Shown: positions 40,153-50,586 of the stretch, piece by piece
Layout: each line of letters starts with the position of its first letter
Position numbering within the stretch: position 1 is the stretch's first letter
NCBI GenBank assembly: GCA_905221605.1
Contig: CAJNDS010002468.1
Coordinates: 842,001 to 906,000, forward strand
Length of the DNA: 64,000 bases
Origin: Symbiodinium natans
Lineage: Eukaryota > Sar > Dinophyceae > Suessiales > Symbiodiniaceae
Direction: 5' to 3'
The notes under the pieces: generated by a model
Database searches by the model: none
Seen by the model: the letters and a program-made list of their open reading frames with translations, nothing else
Told to the model about the DNA's origin: nothing
Made by a program: the position numbers and the translations under genes

Positions 40153-40193
40153 GCCGGGGCTGAACCATATATGTATGTTTTTCTTATATACAT
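39661..40193. repeat. Terminal palindrome with CCCTAAA arrays and a 69-base G run
   Basis: GTATGGTTCAGCGTCGGGCG...CC (39680-39720) is the inverted partner of GGGCCCGCCGGGGCTGAACC ATATATG (40147-40175). Between them lie C runs (39707-39742), CCCTAAA variants (39758-39860, 39918-40040), a duplicated phrase CCAACCCCCAACCACACCAC plus G run (39858-39890 and 40039-40073), and 69 consecutive G (40081-40149). Proline-only frames on the minus strand are artefacts of the G run. Confidence 0.85.
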
Positions 40194-40280
40194 ACACTTA
40201 TAAGTGGGTTAGGCATACATATATATATATACACACTTGTAATTGAGGTATAAGGACCCTGAACCAACCTCCAAGAAGCC

Positions 40281-41316
40281 ACCTCTCCCGCGACCAGCTG
40301 CAGCCCAGAATTGCCTGCAGCGCCGCCATCTCCGCTTGCGAGACGCCTGGGTGAAGAAATGCGAAGCTATAGAGGATCCGAGAGAGCGTTTAGGGTTTAG
40401 GGTTTAGGGTTTAGGGTTTAGGGTTTAGGGTTTAGGGTTTAGGGTTTGCAGGTTTAGGGTTTAGGGTTTGCAGGTTTAGGGTTTAGGGTTCATCGGTTTA
40501 GGCTGAGGGGTTAGGGTTTAGGTTTCGGGCCTGTGCTTCCTCCCAACAAACACAGGACCTCAGGCCTGTGACTAAGGTTTTGGGAGAAACCAAATCTATG
40601 GATATAGGGTACTGTATTTGGAGCCTTTGCGCGTGGAAGTTGACACGCTGACATGACTTGAGCATTGAGGGCTTTGGGTTAAGCGTTCGGGTTTGGGGCC
40701 TTAGGGTTCAGGGCTTGAAATTCATAAAGCTAAAGCTATGCTACAAATCCGAAACCCAAAACCTCATGGATTTAGATGTCAGGTAGAGGGCTTTCTTGGA
40801 ATCCCTGTTGACTTGGTAGGGTTAGCGGGATATGGGGCCTGGGGGGATACGAAGTAGACTTCCTAAGTCAAAAAAGCGTCTAAGTGCTTCAACGTTCAAG
40901 TGGTTTAGGGTTTAGGGTTTAGGGTTTAGGGTTTAGGGTTTAGGGTTTAGGGTTTAGGGTGTACAACAAACCCTTTAGGGTGTAGCAAAACCCTAAAACT
41001 GACCCTATCAAACCATTCGCCCGGAACCCTAAATTAGACCCTCTAGACCCCTACACACTGAACCCTACATTACACCCTACAAGCTTGAACCCTTTGAACC
41101 CTAAATATCATCCTATAAACCCACATTCCTGGTTAAACCCGAAACCCAAAGCCCGAAACCCAAAGCCCCAAAGCCCAAGCCTAAACCCTCTGAACCCTAA
41201 ACCCTATAAGCCCTAAACCCTGAACCCCAAGCATCCAGGAAAGCGGGACGGTGGGAGATGGCGCTGGCCTTGCTACAAGACATGGAGCAGAGCGCCTCGC
41301 ACCTACTTAAAGCAAG
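40281..41316 (+). CDS. PPR repeat split by an 897-base intron
   Basis: Exon 40281-40341 (SRDQLQPRIACSAAISAC) and exon 41239 to about 41316 (RWEMALALLQDMEQSASH) join ISACE|KAGRWEMALALL via donor GA at 40342 and TCCAG|G. The first exon starts immediately after the right end of the transposon. The intron has TTTAGGG first (40386-40500, 40902-40962) and CCCTAAA last (41170-41225). Confidence 0.78.
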
Positions 41317-41895
41317 GAAGAGAACCGTCAACCCTCAACCCTCAAGCCTAAACCCTAGACCCAGGTACAGGCAAACTTTGAAGATTGAGCCCCCGCGCCC
41401 TAGGTTGGGGTAGAAGTGGTATCAGTCCCTGGAACTCTAGTTACTACAGTAAGCGAAACACTGTTGTCCGCTATTCGCTTCAGGGACCCAAGCGCATGAA
41501 GAAGAACAATCCCTTTATTGCCCTAGTAAGGAAGAATATTTTACAGTTTTTGGGTGGTTCTTCAGCAAATAGTAGCTTAAATAGGGGGCTTTAGACTCCA
41601 GAGCAGGTATCATTTGCATACTTGAAACCTTCGAGCCTCAGCCCCGTAAACTTTATGAACCCTATCTTCGCATATAAACCCTGTAGACCCTTTGAATCAC
41701 GCCTGAAACCTTTAAACCCTACAGACCCCATAAACCCTGTAAACGAACCCTTTAAACCCCCATAGACCCCATAAGCCCCATAATCCAGAAACTCTGTACA
41801 CCCCCAAACCCCAGAATCCCTGTAAACCCTGTAAACCCTCTAAACCCCATAAACCCCACCAATCCTTATAAAACCCATAGAACGCCAGAAAGCAC
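41317..41895. mobile_element. Family-4-like element and degenerate CCCTAAA sequence
   Basis: 41468-41580 carries TTCAGGGACCCAAGCGCATGAA ... CCTAGTAAGGAAGAAT ... GGGTGGTTCTTCAGCAAATAGTAGC, a member of the 32154 and 53422 group. 41640-41880 is degenerate (ACCCTGTAAACCCTATAAACC words). Confidence 0.6.
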
Positions 41896-41899
41896 TCCC

Positions 41900-42004
41900 G
41901 AAGGCGACATCCAGGTCGATGTGATCGCCTTCAACGCCGCCATCAGCAGCTGCGAGAAAGCTTCCGTCTGGGAGTGGGCCTTGGTGCTGCGGCTTTGGCT
42001 GCAG
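41900..42004 (+). CDS. Complete PPR repeat in one exon
   Basis: The frame reads DIQVDVIAFNAAISSCEKAS then VWEWALVLRLWLQ, a whole repeat without an internal intron. It ends CTGCAGG next to GTTTAGGG, so the array starts exactly at the exon end. Confidence 0.8.
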
Positions 42005-44395
42005 GGTTTAGGGTTTAGGGTTTAGGGTTTAGGGTTTAGGGTTTATGGTTTAGGTTTTCGGGTTTGGGGTTTTGGGTTTAGGGTTTTGGGTTCTGAACCC
42101 TAGGAAGCATCCTCGAAACCCTAAGCCCTACACCCGAGAAGCCCAAAACCCCTACCTAGAAGGCTCCCTTTGACATAGCAAGTCTACTTAGTATCCCCTA
42201 GAAGCCCGATTACAATCACCGTGCTAGGGTTTAGGGCTTAGGGTTTCGGGTTTGGGGTTTGGGGTTTAGGGGTTTAGGGGTTTAGGGGTTTAGGGGTTTA
42301 GGGGTTTAGGGTTTAGGGTTTAGGGTTTAGGGTTTAGGGTTTAGGGTTTAGGGTTTAGGGGTTTAGGGGTTTAGGGGTTTAGGGTTTAGGGTTTAGGGTT
42401 TAGGGTTAGTGCTTCCAAGTAAGCCCTAGACCCTAAACGTCACCACAATGTATCGTCAAAGGTCCGAGAAGGTTCGGCGTTGTCAACAACTCGGCGGTCC
42501 TCCAACCCTTGGCACCCTGAGCCCTGAACCAACAAAAGCCTATAGCCACCGATGTCCCAGCCGTCTGCCCGAAACGCTACCCTAAACCCTAAACCCTAAA
42601 ACCCTAAACCCTAATTCCTAAACCCTAAACCCTAAACCCTAAACCCACACATCCTAATGAGGCAAGGGAACCAAGCAGAAGGCTTTACAGGGTTTAGAAG
42701 TTGGGTCTATCGGTCTTCGTGCTATGGTAAAACTGCCTCTGCGGTTACGTGGGTTTAGGGTTTAGGGTGTAGGGCTTACCACCCACAACGAAGAACACCA
42801 CCTTGCAGCCTTTTTTCCTTATGCTTGTGGTCTTAAAGCCCAGCAACCCTAGACACTCTGGGTTGAATGACGGCGAAGGCACCACCAGACCCTCAATCCA
42901 AAACCCGAAGACACCTAAGCCAAGCCGCAGGCACCCTCCTGCCCTAGGCCTCCAAACTGCTCGTAAGCATTGCCAATCTATGAAGCAATATTCAGGCTTT
43001 GGTGGGTGTATCTAGGGTTCAATAACATTGTGATAAAGAAAAACTAACTGCTTGCTCCCTTCACATCCGTTAGAGGCCAACGAATTTGAGCATGTCACCG
43101 GGACAGGCTAACTCCAAAGGCCTGAACTGAAACACGAAGTTTCAGCCCTGTACCCGAACACGAAACGCTTCAAAGCCCCAAACGCGCATACCATAAAGTC
43201 CAAATCTTAAGCCCTTAAGCCACAAACCCTGAAACCTGAAAGCTTCAACCTAAACAAGAAACACCAACACCCCAAAACACAAAGCACAGAAACCTTAAGC
43301 CTCAAACCCTACAGCACCAGATCTCGAACCTATGTCCGTAATTGAGCCTCTAAGGACTCTTACTTTCGGGTTCTTGACCCGAGAAGCTTTCGTGTACAAG
43401 GTTGTGGGCTATTTTGTGACTCACCCTATCTAGGCCCTGAACCCCAAACCCTAAGCCTTAAACCCTAAACCCTAAACCCTAAACCTTAAGCCCTAAACCC
43501 TAAATCCCAAACCCCAAATGGCTTAACCCTCTCTTGTTCTCAAGGCTTGGGCTCGTGGAGGGACGGAGCCTGGAGCCACATGAGTCTCTTCGATGGAAGT
43601 ATGGGCATTTCGGGGCTTGGTTTTGAGGTTTAGGGATCAGGGTTTAGGGTTTAGGGTGTAGGGTTTAGGGTGTAGGGTTTAGGGTTTAGGGTTTAATTCG
43701 GGTCTATGGATGTTTAGGGTGTCTGGTTTCAGGGCTTAGGGATGTACAGCTTTCAGGGTTTTAGGGCTTGGGGGGATTTCGGGTTTTGGGCTTTGGGGCT
43801 TCAGGGTTTCAGCCTGAGGGTTTTAGGGTTATCACGGGGCTCTTCCTTGGACCCCTAAAGGTTGTGCCCTTGGGTTGGGAGGGGCCCTTCAGGGTTCAGG
43901 GTTCAGGGTTTAGGGTTTAGGGTTTAGGGTTTAGGGTTTAGGGTTTAGGGTAAACCCTAAACCCTAAACCCTAACCCCCTAAACCCAAGGAAATCTGAGG
44001 ATAAGGCCCAAGGGCCATTGTAAGAGTATATTACGGGAACCTCTTAGGGGCACATCCTTAAGGTGTTCGAGTATGACTCCCTTGAGTGTAGAGCTTTGGG
44101 TGTAGGTTACCTTTGCCCGAAATCCGTCCCTAAACCCTAAACCCTAAACCCTAAACCCTAAACCCTAAACCCTAACCCATTAACAAAGGGAAGAATCCTA
44201 TAGGCATGCCTTGGGGTACTAGAATCCCTATTAAAATATGTGATCCGTAAACCGTAAACCCTTCTAAGGGGTCATTGGGTCCCCCAGGTACCCTAAAGCT
44301 CCATGTACCATACTCGTATACACTTGGGCCCTAAAGTCCCTATTTAGGAAGTATGTTGATGCCCAAGTATTCCCTAATTAGGTACATGGACCCTG
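42005..44395. repeat. Telomeric arrays and unique islands
   Basis: TTTAGGG lies at 42004-42085 and 42225-42406, CCCTAAA at 42582-42645, mixed at 43440-43510, TTTAGGG at 43635-43695 and 43905-43955, CCCTAAA at 43955-43985 and 44128-44176. A family-2 element lies at 44300-44398 (CTCCATGTACCATACTCG ... AATTAGGTACATGGACCC). Islands at 42660-43020 and 43030-43430 have open frames without motif. Confidence 0.8.
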
Positions 44396-44480
44396 AGGGC
44401 AGGGGATCCTCCACGAGGATCACGTTCAACGCGGCCATCAGCGCCTGCGAGAAGCGGCGTGAGTGGGTCTGGGCGTTCGT
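44396..44480 (+). CDS. PPR repeat exon directly after a family-2 element
   Basis: The frame reads SSTRITFNAAISACEKRREW then VWAFVPWW. The family-2 right end TACATGGACCC is followed within 10 bases by this exon, consistent with that element being the upstream intron's 3' part. The 3' end of the exon is unclear because the open frame runs into degenerate TTTAGGG. Confidence 0.72.
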
Positions 44481-45558
44481 GCCTTGGTGGTTTTGGCTTA
44501 GGGAGGCTTGGGTTTTGCCTACTTTGCCGGGTGTGAAGGCCTTAATTAAGGTTTTAGGGTTTAGGGTTGTAGGGTTTTAGGGTTTTAGGGGTTTAGGGGT
44601 CCGGGGTTTGGGGTTTTTGGGTTTTTGGTTTTTTGGGTTTTAGGGTTTAGGGTGTATGGGCTGAGGGGTTCAGGATCAGGGCTTCGGGGGCTGAAGCTGA
44701 AAGTTTAGGAACGCGAGGCAGCAGCAGTCCATGGGTACTGCCTAGGTCCGTGCGAGCCCCAGGTTTAGGGTTTGGGGTTTAGGGTTCAGGGTTTAGGGTC
44801 CCTGTGATATTGAGCACGGCGTCTCCGGCTCACATCCACCACTGCCCTACACCCTCAGCTTGGGATGTTCTGCGACCCTAAACCCTAAACCCTAAACCCT
44901 AAACCCTAAACCCTAAACCCTAAACCCTAAACCCTATACTAACAGTCCTTCATAGGGATTATCATATGGGGTACTCGATTCCCTACACAAGAATGTTAGC
45001 ACAAGGGGGGACATTCCAACCCTCAGCCTTTAAATTTGGTTGAGGCTTACAGGGTTTATAGGGCTCGCTGTTTAGGGTTTAGGGTTTAGGGTTTAGGGTT
45101 TAGGGTTTAGGGTTTAGGGTTTAGGTCTTACAGTACCTGAGGTGTAGAAAAACGGCTGAGAGGCTTCTAGGGCTAGGGCAGATAGGTTTTCTGCAGGGCT
45201 GGCGTCGTCTCGTATGTGTACCTTGTGCCTTATAGTGGTTCCCATATAGCAGCTTTAGGGCCCAAGTATGTACTACGTAGGTACCATGAGCCACGAATTC
45301 CCTCTGAAACAAGAAGCGGGACCTCTGCCACCTCAGGGTTCGTGCTCTTGTGCAGGAGCTGCTGCGTGAGGCCCAAGCGCGACTGGTACGACTCAGAGTC
45401 TCAGATGGGTTTAGGGTTTGGAGTGCAATTGGGATTCAGGATTTTGGGCTGAGGGCTCTAAGGCTTTAGGGTTAAAGGGTGTTGGGTTTCAGGTTTCGGG
45501 CTAAGAAAAATTCCCAAACCCACACCCCCTCAAACACCAAGCGCCCTGGGACGCACCC
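44481..45558. repeat. Telomeric arrays, family-2 copy, unique islands
   Basis: TTTAGGG-like lies at 44552-44660 and 44762-44800, CCCTAAA at 44877-44938, TTTAGGG at 45069-45125. A diverged family-2 element (GTACCTTGTGCC ... GGCCCAAGTATGTACTACGTAGGTACCATG) lies at about 45218-45290. The + frame at 45300-45430 may be an exon (QEAGPLPPQGSCSCAGAAA region), unproven. Confidence 0.7.
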
Positions 45559-46216
45559 GTCATCTCAGGCGCTGTGTCCTTCAATGCTGCCATGGGCGCT
45601 TGCAACTCCATCGCGGCCGGGTGAGGGTCTAGGGTGTAGCAGTTCAGGATATAGGGTTTAGGATTCCCCTTAAGAACCCAACACACACATTTTTGTAGGT
45701 TATTGTCATAACAACCCCTCAAAAAAGGAGTCCTGGGCAACCCACACGAAAAGTATGTCGTGGGTTCTTAAGCTAGGGTTCATCAAGGGACTCAGGGAGG
45801 AACCCTTAAAAAGGACCTTCGGGGTGATTTAGGGGCTACTTAGGTATACAGGGACGATGTAAGGTCTATATAGGGGTGGCTACAGAAGGCAACACGATTT
45901 TAGGGGTTCCTCCTCCCTTAGTAGGACCCCTAAACCCTATACCCTACAGCAAGCTCTAAGCCCTGAGGTGTTATGAGATTAAGGGTCCCTCCTTACAGCT
46001 CTTAAGTTCTAAAACCCTAAACCCTAAACCCTAAACCCTAAACCCTAAACCCTAAACCCTAAACCCTAAACCCTAAACCCTAAACCCTAAACCCTAAACC
46101 CTAACCCCTCCTTACAGCTCTTAAGTTCAACAACACACAGATAGGCTTGGCAGCAAGCGCTGGTCCTTCTCGCGGCCTTGTGCCGGAGCGACATCCGCGA
46201 GGAGTGGGCTTCCGAG
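45559..46216 (+). CDS. PPR repeat split by a 529-base intron
   Basis: Exon 45559-45615 (VISGAVSFNAAMGACNSIA) and exon 46145 to about 46216 (AWQQALVLLAALCRSDIR) join CNSIA|AWQQAL through donor GC at 45616 and GATAG|G. The intron has a family-4 element (45670-45775: CCTTAAGAACCCAACACAC ... GTCGTGGGTTCTTAAGC) and CCCTAAA before the acceptor (46013-46105). Confidence 0.75.
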
Positions 46217-46335
46217 CCCTAAACCCTAAACCCTCAACCCTAAACCCTAAACCCTAAACCCTAAACCCCCCTCCCACCCCCCTAAACCCCAAACCCCAAC
46301 ACCTAAACCCTAAACCCTAAACCCCAAAACTTCAG
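46217..46335. repeat. CCCTAAA array between PPR exons
   Basis: CCCTAAA and CCCCAAA at 46216-46326 ending ACTTCAG|GACATC at the next exon. Confidence 0.88.
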
Positions 46336-47895
46336 GACATCGTGTCCTACAACGTGGCCATCTCGGTGTGCGAGAATCTCCGGCTGCAAGTGGGCCCAGG
46401 GGCCACTGCAGGCCTTCTTGGCATGAAGCATTGGCTTAGGGTTTAGGGTTTCGGGTTTCGGGTTTAGGGTTTAAGGTTTAGGGTTTAGGGTTTAGGGTTT
46501 AGGCTCTAGGGTTAGCTTCCCTTATAAGAGTCTTAGAAGTGGCACATACAAGCCCACTGTTGATCAAAGGTCTCCGGAGACAGAAACAACCCACCTGAGG
46601 GACCCACCTGTAGTCTGTCCTTTAGACAGTGTTTAGGGTTCCTCTCGTTTGGGCACTGGAGTAGAGCACTTGTATAATTTGCTGGCATTCCGAGTTCTAC
46701 TCAAAAGAGCCCTTGCAAGTTTCTATTCCTGGGGCGGTACTTCACAGCTCGAATGAAGGTTTTCTACCCGTCTAGTGTTCGATTCCTAAACTCTAAACTC
46801 TAACCCCTAAACCCTAAACCCTAAATTGGGAGCTTAGGTTTTTTGTGGCTCTTGGCACTTGGCCTTCAAGGGCGTCATACTATGACCCCTCAGGGTGTAC
46901 CCCCCTTAGAGGTTGCCTCAATATGCTCCGAAAATGGCCCTTCTATTTAGGGGATCTTGAAAATTGGCCCCGCCAAAGCCCAAGGTACAACCTTAGCGGT
47001 CCAAGCGAGAACCCGCTGGGGCCTGGAGTTTTGGGCTGGCCCTAAACCTTAGACAGCCTAAACCCTACAAGGGTTCCCGAATTTCAATGAAGCCACACTT
47101 CCAGGTTTAGGGTTTAGTTCGGCGGGAATGCACACGGGAGTTCTTTGGGGTTTGGGTTCATGCTTCAAATCAAAGTTTGTATCATTTGCAATGGGCTGCC
47201 CTTCGTTACCTCCGAGGGCCTGCTGCCCTTCTCATGGCTCACCACGCGAAACGCGCTACGCGTGCTAAGTGCGAAGAGACACTTTCACAAAGATGCCGCT
47301 GCAAAAGGCTGGAACCCCTGGGCAGTATGGGGTGATGGTGCTTTGCTGGGTACTGCAGTGGCACACGACAGGCCCCCTCAGGGGCAGCGTCGACGAGGGG
47401 TGACAGTGGAGTGGGTGCCGGCTGCAGTTCGCATTTCCAAGATCAAACTCAAGGAAGTCTTCCAGACTAGATGACACGGATGACAATGACGATTTCGATG
47501 ATGCCTAGAGTCACAGGGTTGCTAGTTTTGGGTTCGCATGGGGCTGCGTGTCCTATCACCCAACCTCCCCTAAGGCACCCTAAAACCCCTTCAACCCTAG
47601 ACCCCGTAAACAGTAGGCCCCCGAAGCCCTAAACCCGACCTAAACCTCAGACCTTGCAAACCCTGACGGAACTTTCATAAGCTTTTAACTAGGCCTTCCA
47701 AGCTCGGCAAGCCCTGATAAGCCCTCATAAACCCATACAACTTCACGAAGCCCGAAACCCTAGACCCTAAACCCTAGACCCTAAACCCTAAACCCTAACC
47801 CCTAAACCCTCAAGGAAGACTGGGCAATGGCAGCTGGCCCTCCAGTTGCTGGAGCAGGCTGCCTGCAGCAAGCTGCAGCCAGTGCCTGTGGATCG
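46336..47895 (+). CDS. PPR repeat split by a 1441-base intron
   Basis: Exon 46336-46373 (DIVSYNVAISVC...) and exon 47815 to about 47895 (KTGQWQLALQLLEQAACSKL) join SVCE|KTGQWQLALQLL via donor GA at 46374 (GAATCT) and TCAAG|G (GAAGAC). TTTAGGG follows the donor (46437-46510) and CCCTAAA precedes the acceptor (47757-47812). Confidence 0.75.
47145..47510 (+). CDS. Open frame of unknown function inside a PPR intron
   Basis: A 109-codon frame (from GTG) contains WNPWAVWGDGALLGTAVAHD and a basic region QGQRRRGVTVEW. An acidic tail DDTDDNDDFDDA follows in another frame at 47469-47507, hinting at a frameshift. It has normal mixed codon use, not repeat-like. It is possibly an exon fragment of another gene; I do not recognise it. 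Confidence 0.3.
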
Positions 47896-48209
47896 CGCTT
47901 GGAGGGTTTAGGGTTTAGGGTTTAAATAGGGTTCAGGGTTTAGGGTTTAAGGTGAGGGTTTAGGGTTCAGGGTTTAGGGTTTAGGGCTTAGAGTTGCTCT
48001 GATGAACCAACCCTAAATCCTAAACCCTATACCCTGAACCCTGATCCCTAAACCCTAACCTCCGAAACCCTAAACCCTGAACCCTAAACCCTAAACCCTA
48101 AACCCTAAACCCAAAACCCTAAACCCTAGCCTCCGAAACCCAAAACCCTAAACCCTAAACCCTAAACCCCAACCTCCGAAACCCCAAACCCCCGGATGTA
48201 CTAAGCCAC
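47896..48209. repeat. TTTAGGG then CCCTAAA arrays
   Basis: TTTAGGG lies at 47907-47990 and CCCTAAA with CTCCGAAACCC variants at 48006-48190, between two PPR exons. Confidence 0.9.
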
Positions 48210-49170
48210 GAGGATGGCATCACCTACCTCGCAGCATCCAGCGCCTGCGAGAAGGCCCCTCTAGGGGTTTAGGGTTTAGGGTTTAGGGATTAGGGTTTAG
48301 GGTTTGGGGTTTGGGGTTTGGGGTTCAGGGGCTTGAGGTTTAGGCTTTGAGGTTTGGGGTTTAGTGTGTGTGGGGTTAGGGTTATTAGGGTTTGTTTGGG
48401 TTTAGGGTTTAGGGTTTAGGGTTTAGGGTTTAGGGTTTAGGGTTTAGGGTTTAGGGTTTAGGGTTTAGGGTTTAGGGTTTAGGGTTTAGGGTTTAGGGTT
48501 TAGGGTTTAGGGTTTAGGGTTTAGTTTTTTTGGGGTTTAAGGTTTCGGGTTTGGGTTTTGGGCTGCAGGTTTTGAAGTTTGGGGCTTTGTGGTTTCTACA
48601 TAGTCTTGGTGTTTTTTTTCGGCCTTGGGCTTCATTCCACGAGAGCAGCCCCCCCCCCCCCCTGTTAGCCTTAGGTCACTGAGCAGCTTTTTGGCCTTGG
48701 TTCGCAGCAAAAGGCCTCTGCACCGATTAGGGTTTAGGGTTGAGGGTTTGGGGTTTAGGGTTTAGGGCTAGGGTTTAGGGTTTACTTGGAGGTTCATGCT
48801 ACTTGATAACCCAATCATAACTGTATTTATAGCCCAATTACAACCCTGTCAGGGTACTTAAGGGGCTTAGAAGTGGGCTATAGTTACACTTCTCATTGGG
48901 TTAGTTAGTTGCATTTAAGGGGTTGAAGCCTAGACATTAAAGCGTAAAATCCTAAACCCAGTAAAGCCTATAAACCCCAGACCCTAAACCCTTGTACGTG
49001 GGATCCTAGCTGCTGGTGTTCTGAGCCTGTCAGCCTGAAGGAAAATTTGAGGCTTCAGGGCTTCTCGGCCCAAACCCCAAACCCTAAACCCTCAAACCTA
49101 AACCCCAAACCCTAAGCCTTAACCCCAAACCCTGAAGCAACCCTAAACCCTAAACCCCAGACCCCAAACC

Positions 49171-49202
<32 letters not shown>

Positions 49203-49322
49203 AGCCCCAACCCCAAACCCCTGTTGAGGGTTTTGAGGATGCGCGTTGGGCCGCGGCTCTGTGGCTTCTCACAGCTGCGCGCGTGGCCCGCGCGGCTGTG
49301 GACCCGTTGCTGCCACACAGCT
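48210..49322 (+). CDS. PPR repeat split by a 983-base intron
   Basis: Exon 48210-48254 (EDGITYLAASSACEK) and exon 49238-49322 (DARWAAALWLLTAARVARAA then VDPLLPHS) join CEK|DARWAAALWLL through donor GC at 48255 and TTGAG|G. The intron has the longest TTTAGGG run of this half (48395-48525), a 16-base C run (48647-48662), a decayed family-1 element (48784-48925) and CAACCCT/CCCTAAA repeats (49140-49225). Confidence 0.75.
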
Positions 49323-49828
49323 GAAGCCGGAGGGTTTGGGGGTTTGGGTTTTTTTAGGGTGTTTTAGGGTTGTTTAGGTTTTTAAGGGTTTTTAAGGGTT
49401 TTTAGGGTTTTTAAGGGTTTTTAAGGGGCTTTAAGGTTTTTTTTGTTTTGAGTTTTTTAGGGTTGTTTAGGGTTGTTTAGGGTCTTTGGGCTTCGGGTGG
49501 TGAGGTTTGGGGCTTGACAGTTCGGGGTCTGCTGTTCCTAATCATGTTAAACCTCGAACCCCCGATTCCACGATGTTTTTCACAGGTCTTGTACTGAGTG
49601 TTTACCGCAAAGGTAGGCTTTGGGTTCTTAAGCTGAAGACCTAAACCCCAAACCCTGAACACTAAACCCTAAACCCTAAACCCTAAAGCCTAAACGCTAA
49701 ACCCTAAACGCTAAACCCTAAACCCTAAACCCTAAACCCTAAACCCTAAACCCTAAACCCTAAACCCTAAACCCTAAACCCTAAACCCTAAACCCTACGA
49801 GGCTGTTGGGTGTCCCCTTGTGGTCTGA
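49323..49828. repeat. TTTAAGGG-like stretch and long CCCTAAA array
   Basis: 49345-49490 is an unusual T-rich variant (GGGTTTTTAAGGGTTTTTAG). A family-4 right end (AAAGGTAGGCTTTGGGTTCTTAAGC) lies at 49610-49634. CCCTAAA lies at 49663-49798, ending 30 bases before the next PPR exon. Confidence 0.85.
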
Positions 49829-49890
49829 GGTTCAACTCGGCAGCTTCCGCTTGCGGCCGCGCCAGCGAGTGGCAGCCGGCGCTGGCTGTG
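49829..49890 (+). CDS. PPR repeat exon
   Basis: After TCTGAG|G the frame reads FNSAASACGRASEWQPALAV, nearly a complete repeat core, then CCCCGGC and a TTTAGGG array (49901-49965). Confidence 0.78.
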
Positions 49891-49965
49891 CCCCGGCTTA
49901 GGGTTTAGGGTTTAGGGTTTAGGGTTTAGGGTTTAGGGTTTAGGGTTTAGGGTTTAGGGTTTAGC

Positions 49966-50554
49966 CAGGTGGCTGCGCTCTGGCTTTTGTCATAGGTAAG
50001 TCCTCACATGGGAGGTTCTTGACATTATGGAGTCTCTGTTGGGGATACCCGAAAAGGGCCAATCATGTAGTGAGTCTCCCATGTGGTCCATGAATGTGTT
50101 TTTTCCTTTGCTGGAGGGATTTAAGGGTTTAGTGTTTATAGGGTTTGTAGGGTAGAGAGGGACATAAAGGGTTGATAGGTTGGGCTTGAAGGGTTTTTAG
50201 GGTTATTGGGTTCACTACAGGGCTAACAAGGTTTAGAGGGTTTATAGGGGGTTTCCACGGCTTAGGGTACCCCGGTGAATAACGCTGAACTTGTCTTCCA
50301 ATGCTGAATGGACGGCTGTGCACCCCGAAGGCAAGAAGCAGATCCGAAATGAGGAGGTCGCAAGCATTTCAGTGCTGTTGTCCAGGAGATGCCGATCTCG
50401 TTGGCTTGGTTCAGCAAGGATGGGCATGCATGTAGACTGGTACACTGGTGCAGATCCAGTGGCGAAGAAAGGTTCCCAACGCACCATCCAGCCAAGCCGC
50501 TGCAAGAAGTGCTTTGCCGGAGGCCACTTGCGAAGAATGCAAGCAACGGCCGCC

Positions 50555-50586
<32 letters not shown>

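Larger units (their letters stand above)
33339..40275. mobile_element. Composite transposon bracketed by family-1 introner ends
   Basis: The left boundary CTTGGAGGTTCGTGGTACC (33339-33357) and right boundary ACTTGTAATTGAGG.ATAAGGACCCTGAACC..CCTCCAAG (40237-40275) are the two termini of family 1. The right half also has the family's GGCTTA/CTTATAAGTGGGTTA core (40194-40210). Inside are long inverted arms (33420-33940 versus 39189-39685), a P-loop NTPase gene, an ISXO2-type transposase gene with a displaced C-terminus, and a terminal palindrome with poly-G. The whole unit lies between PPR exons 32552-32635 and 40281-40341. Either an autonomous relative of the introners, or a transposon nested in an introner. 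Confidence 0.7.

Noticed and set aside
40011-40193. Polyproline frame
   Set aside because: Reads the 69-base G run on the minus strand.
44460-44580. Continuation of the PPR exon to a 75-codon protein
   Set aside because: After VWAF the frame passes into degenerate TTTAGGG sequence; only the part up to about 44480 is PPR-like.
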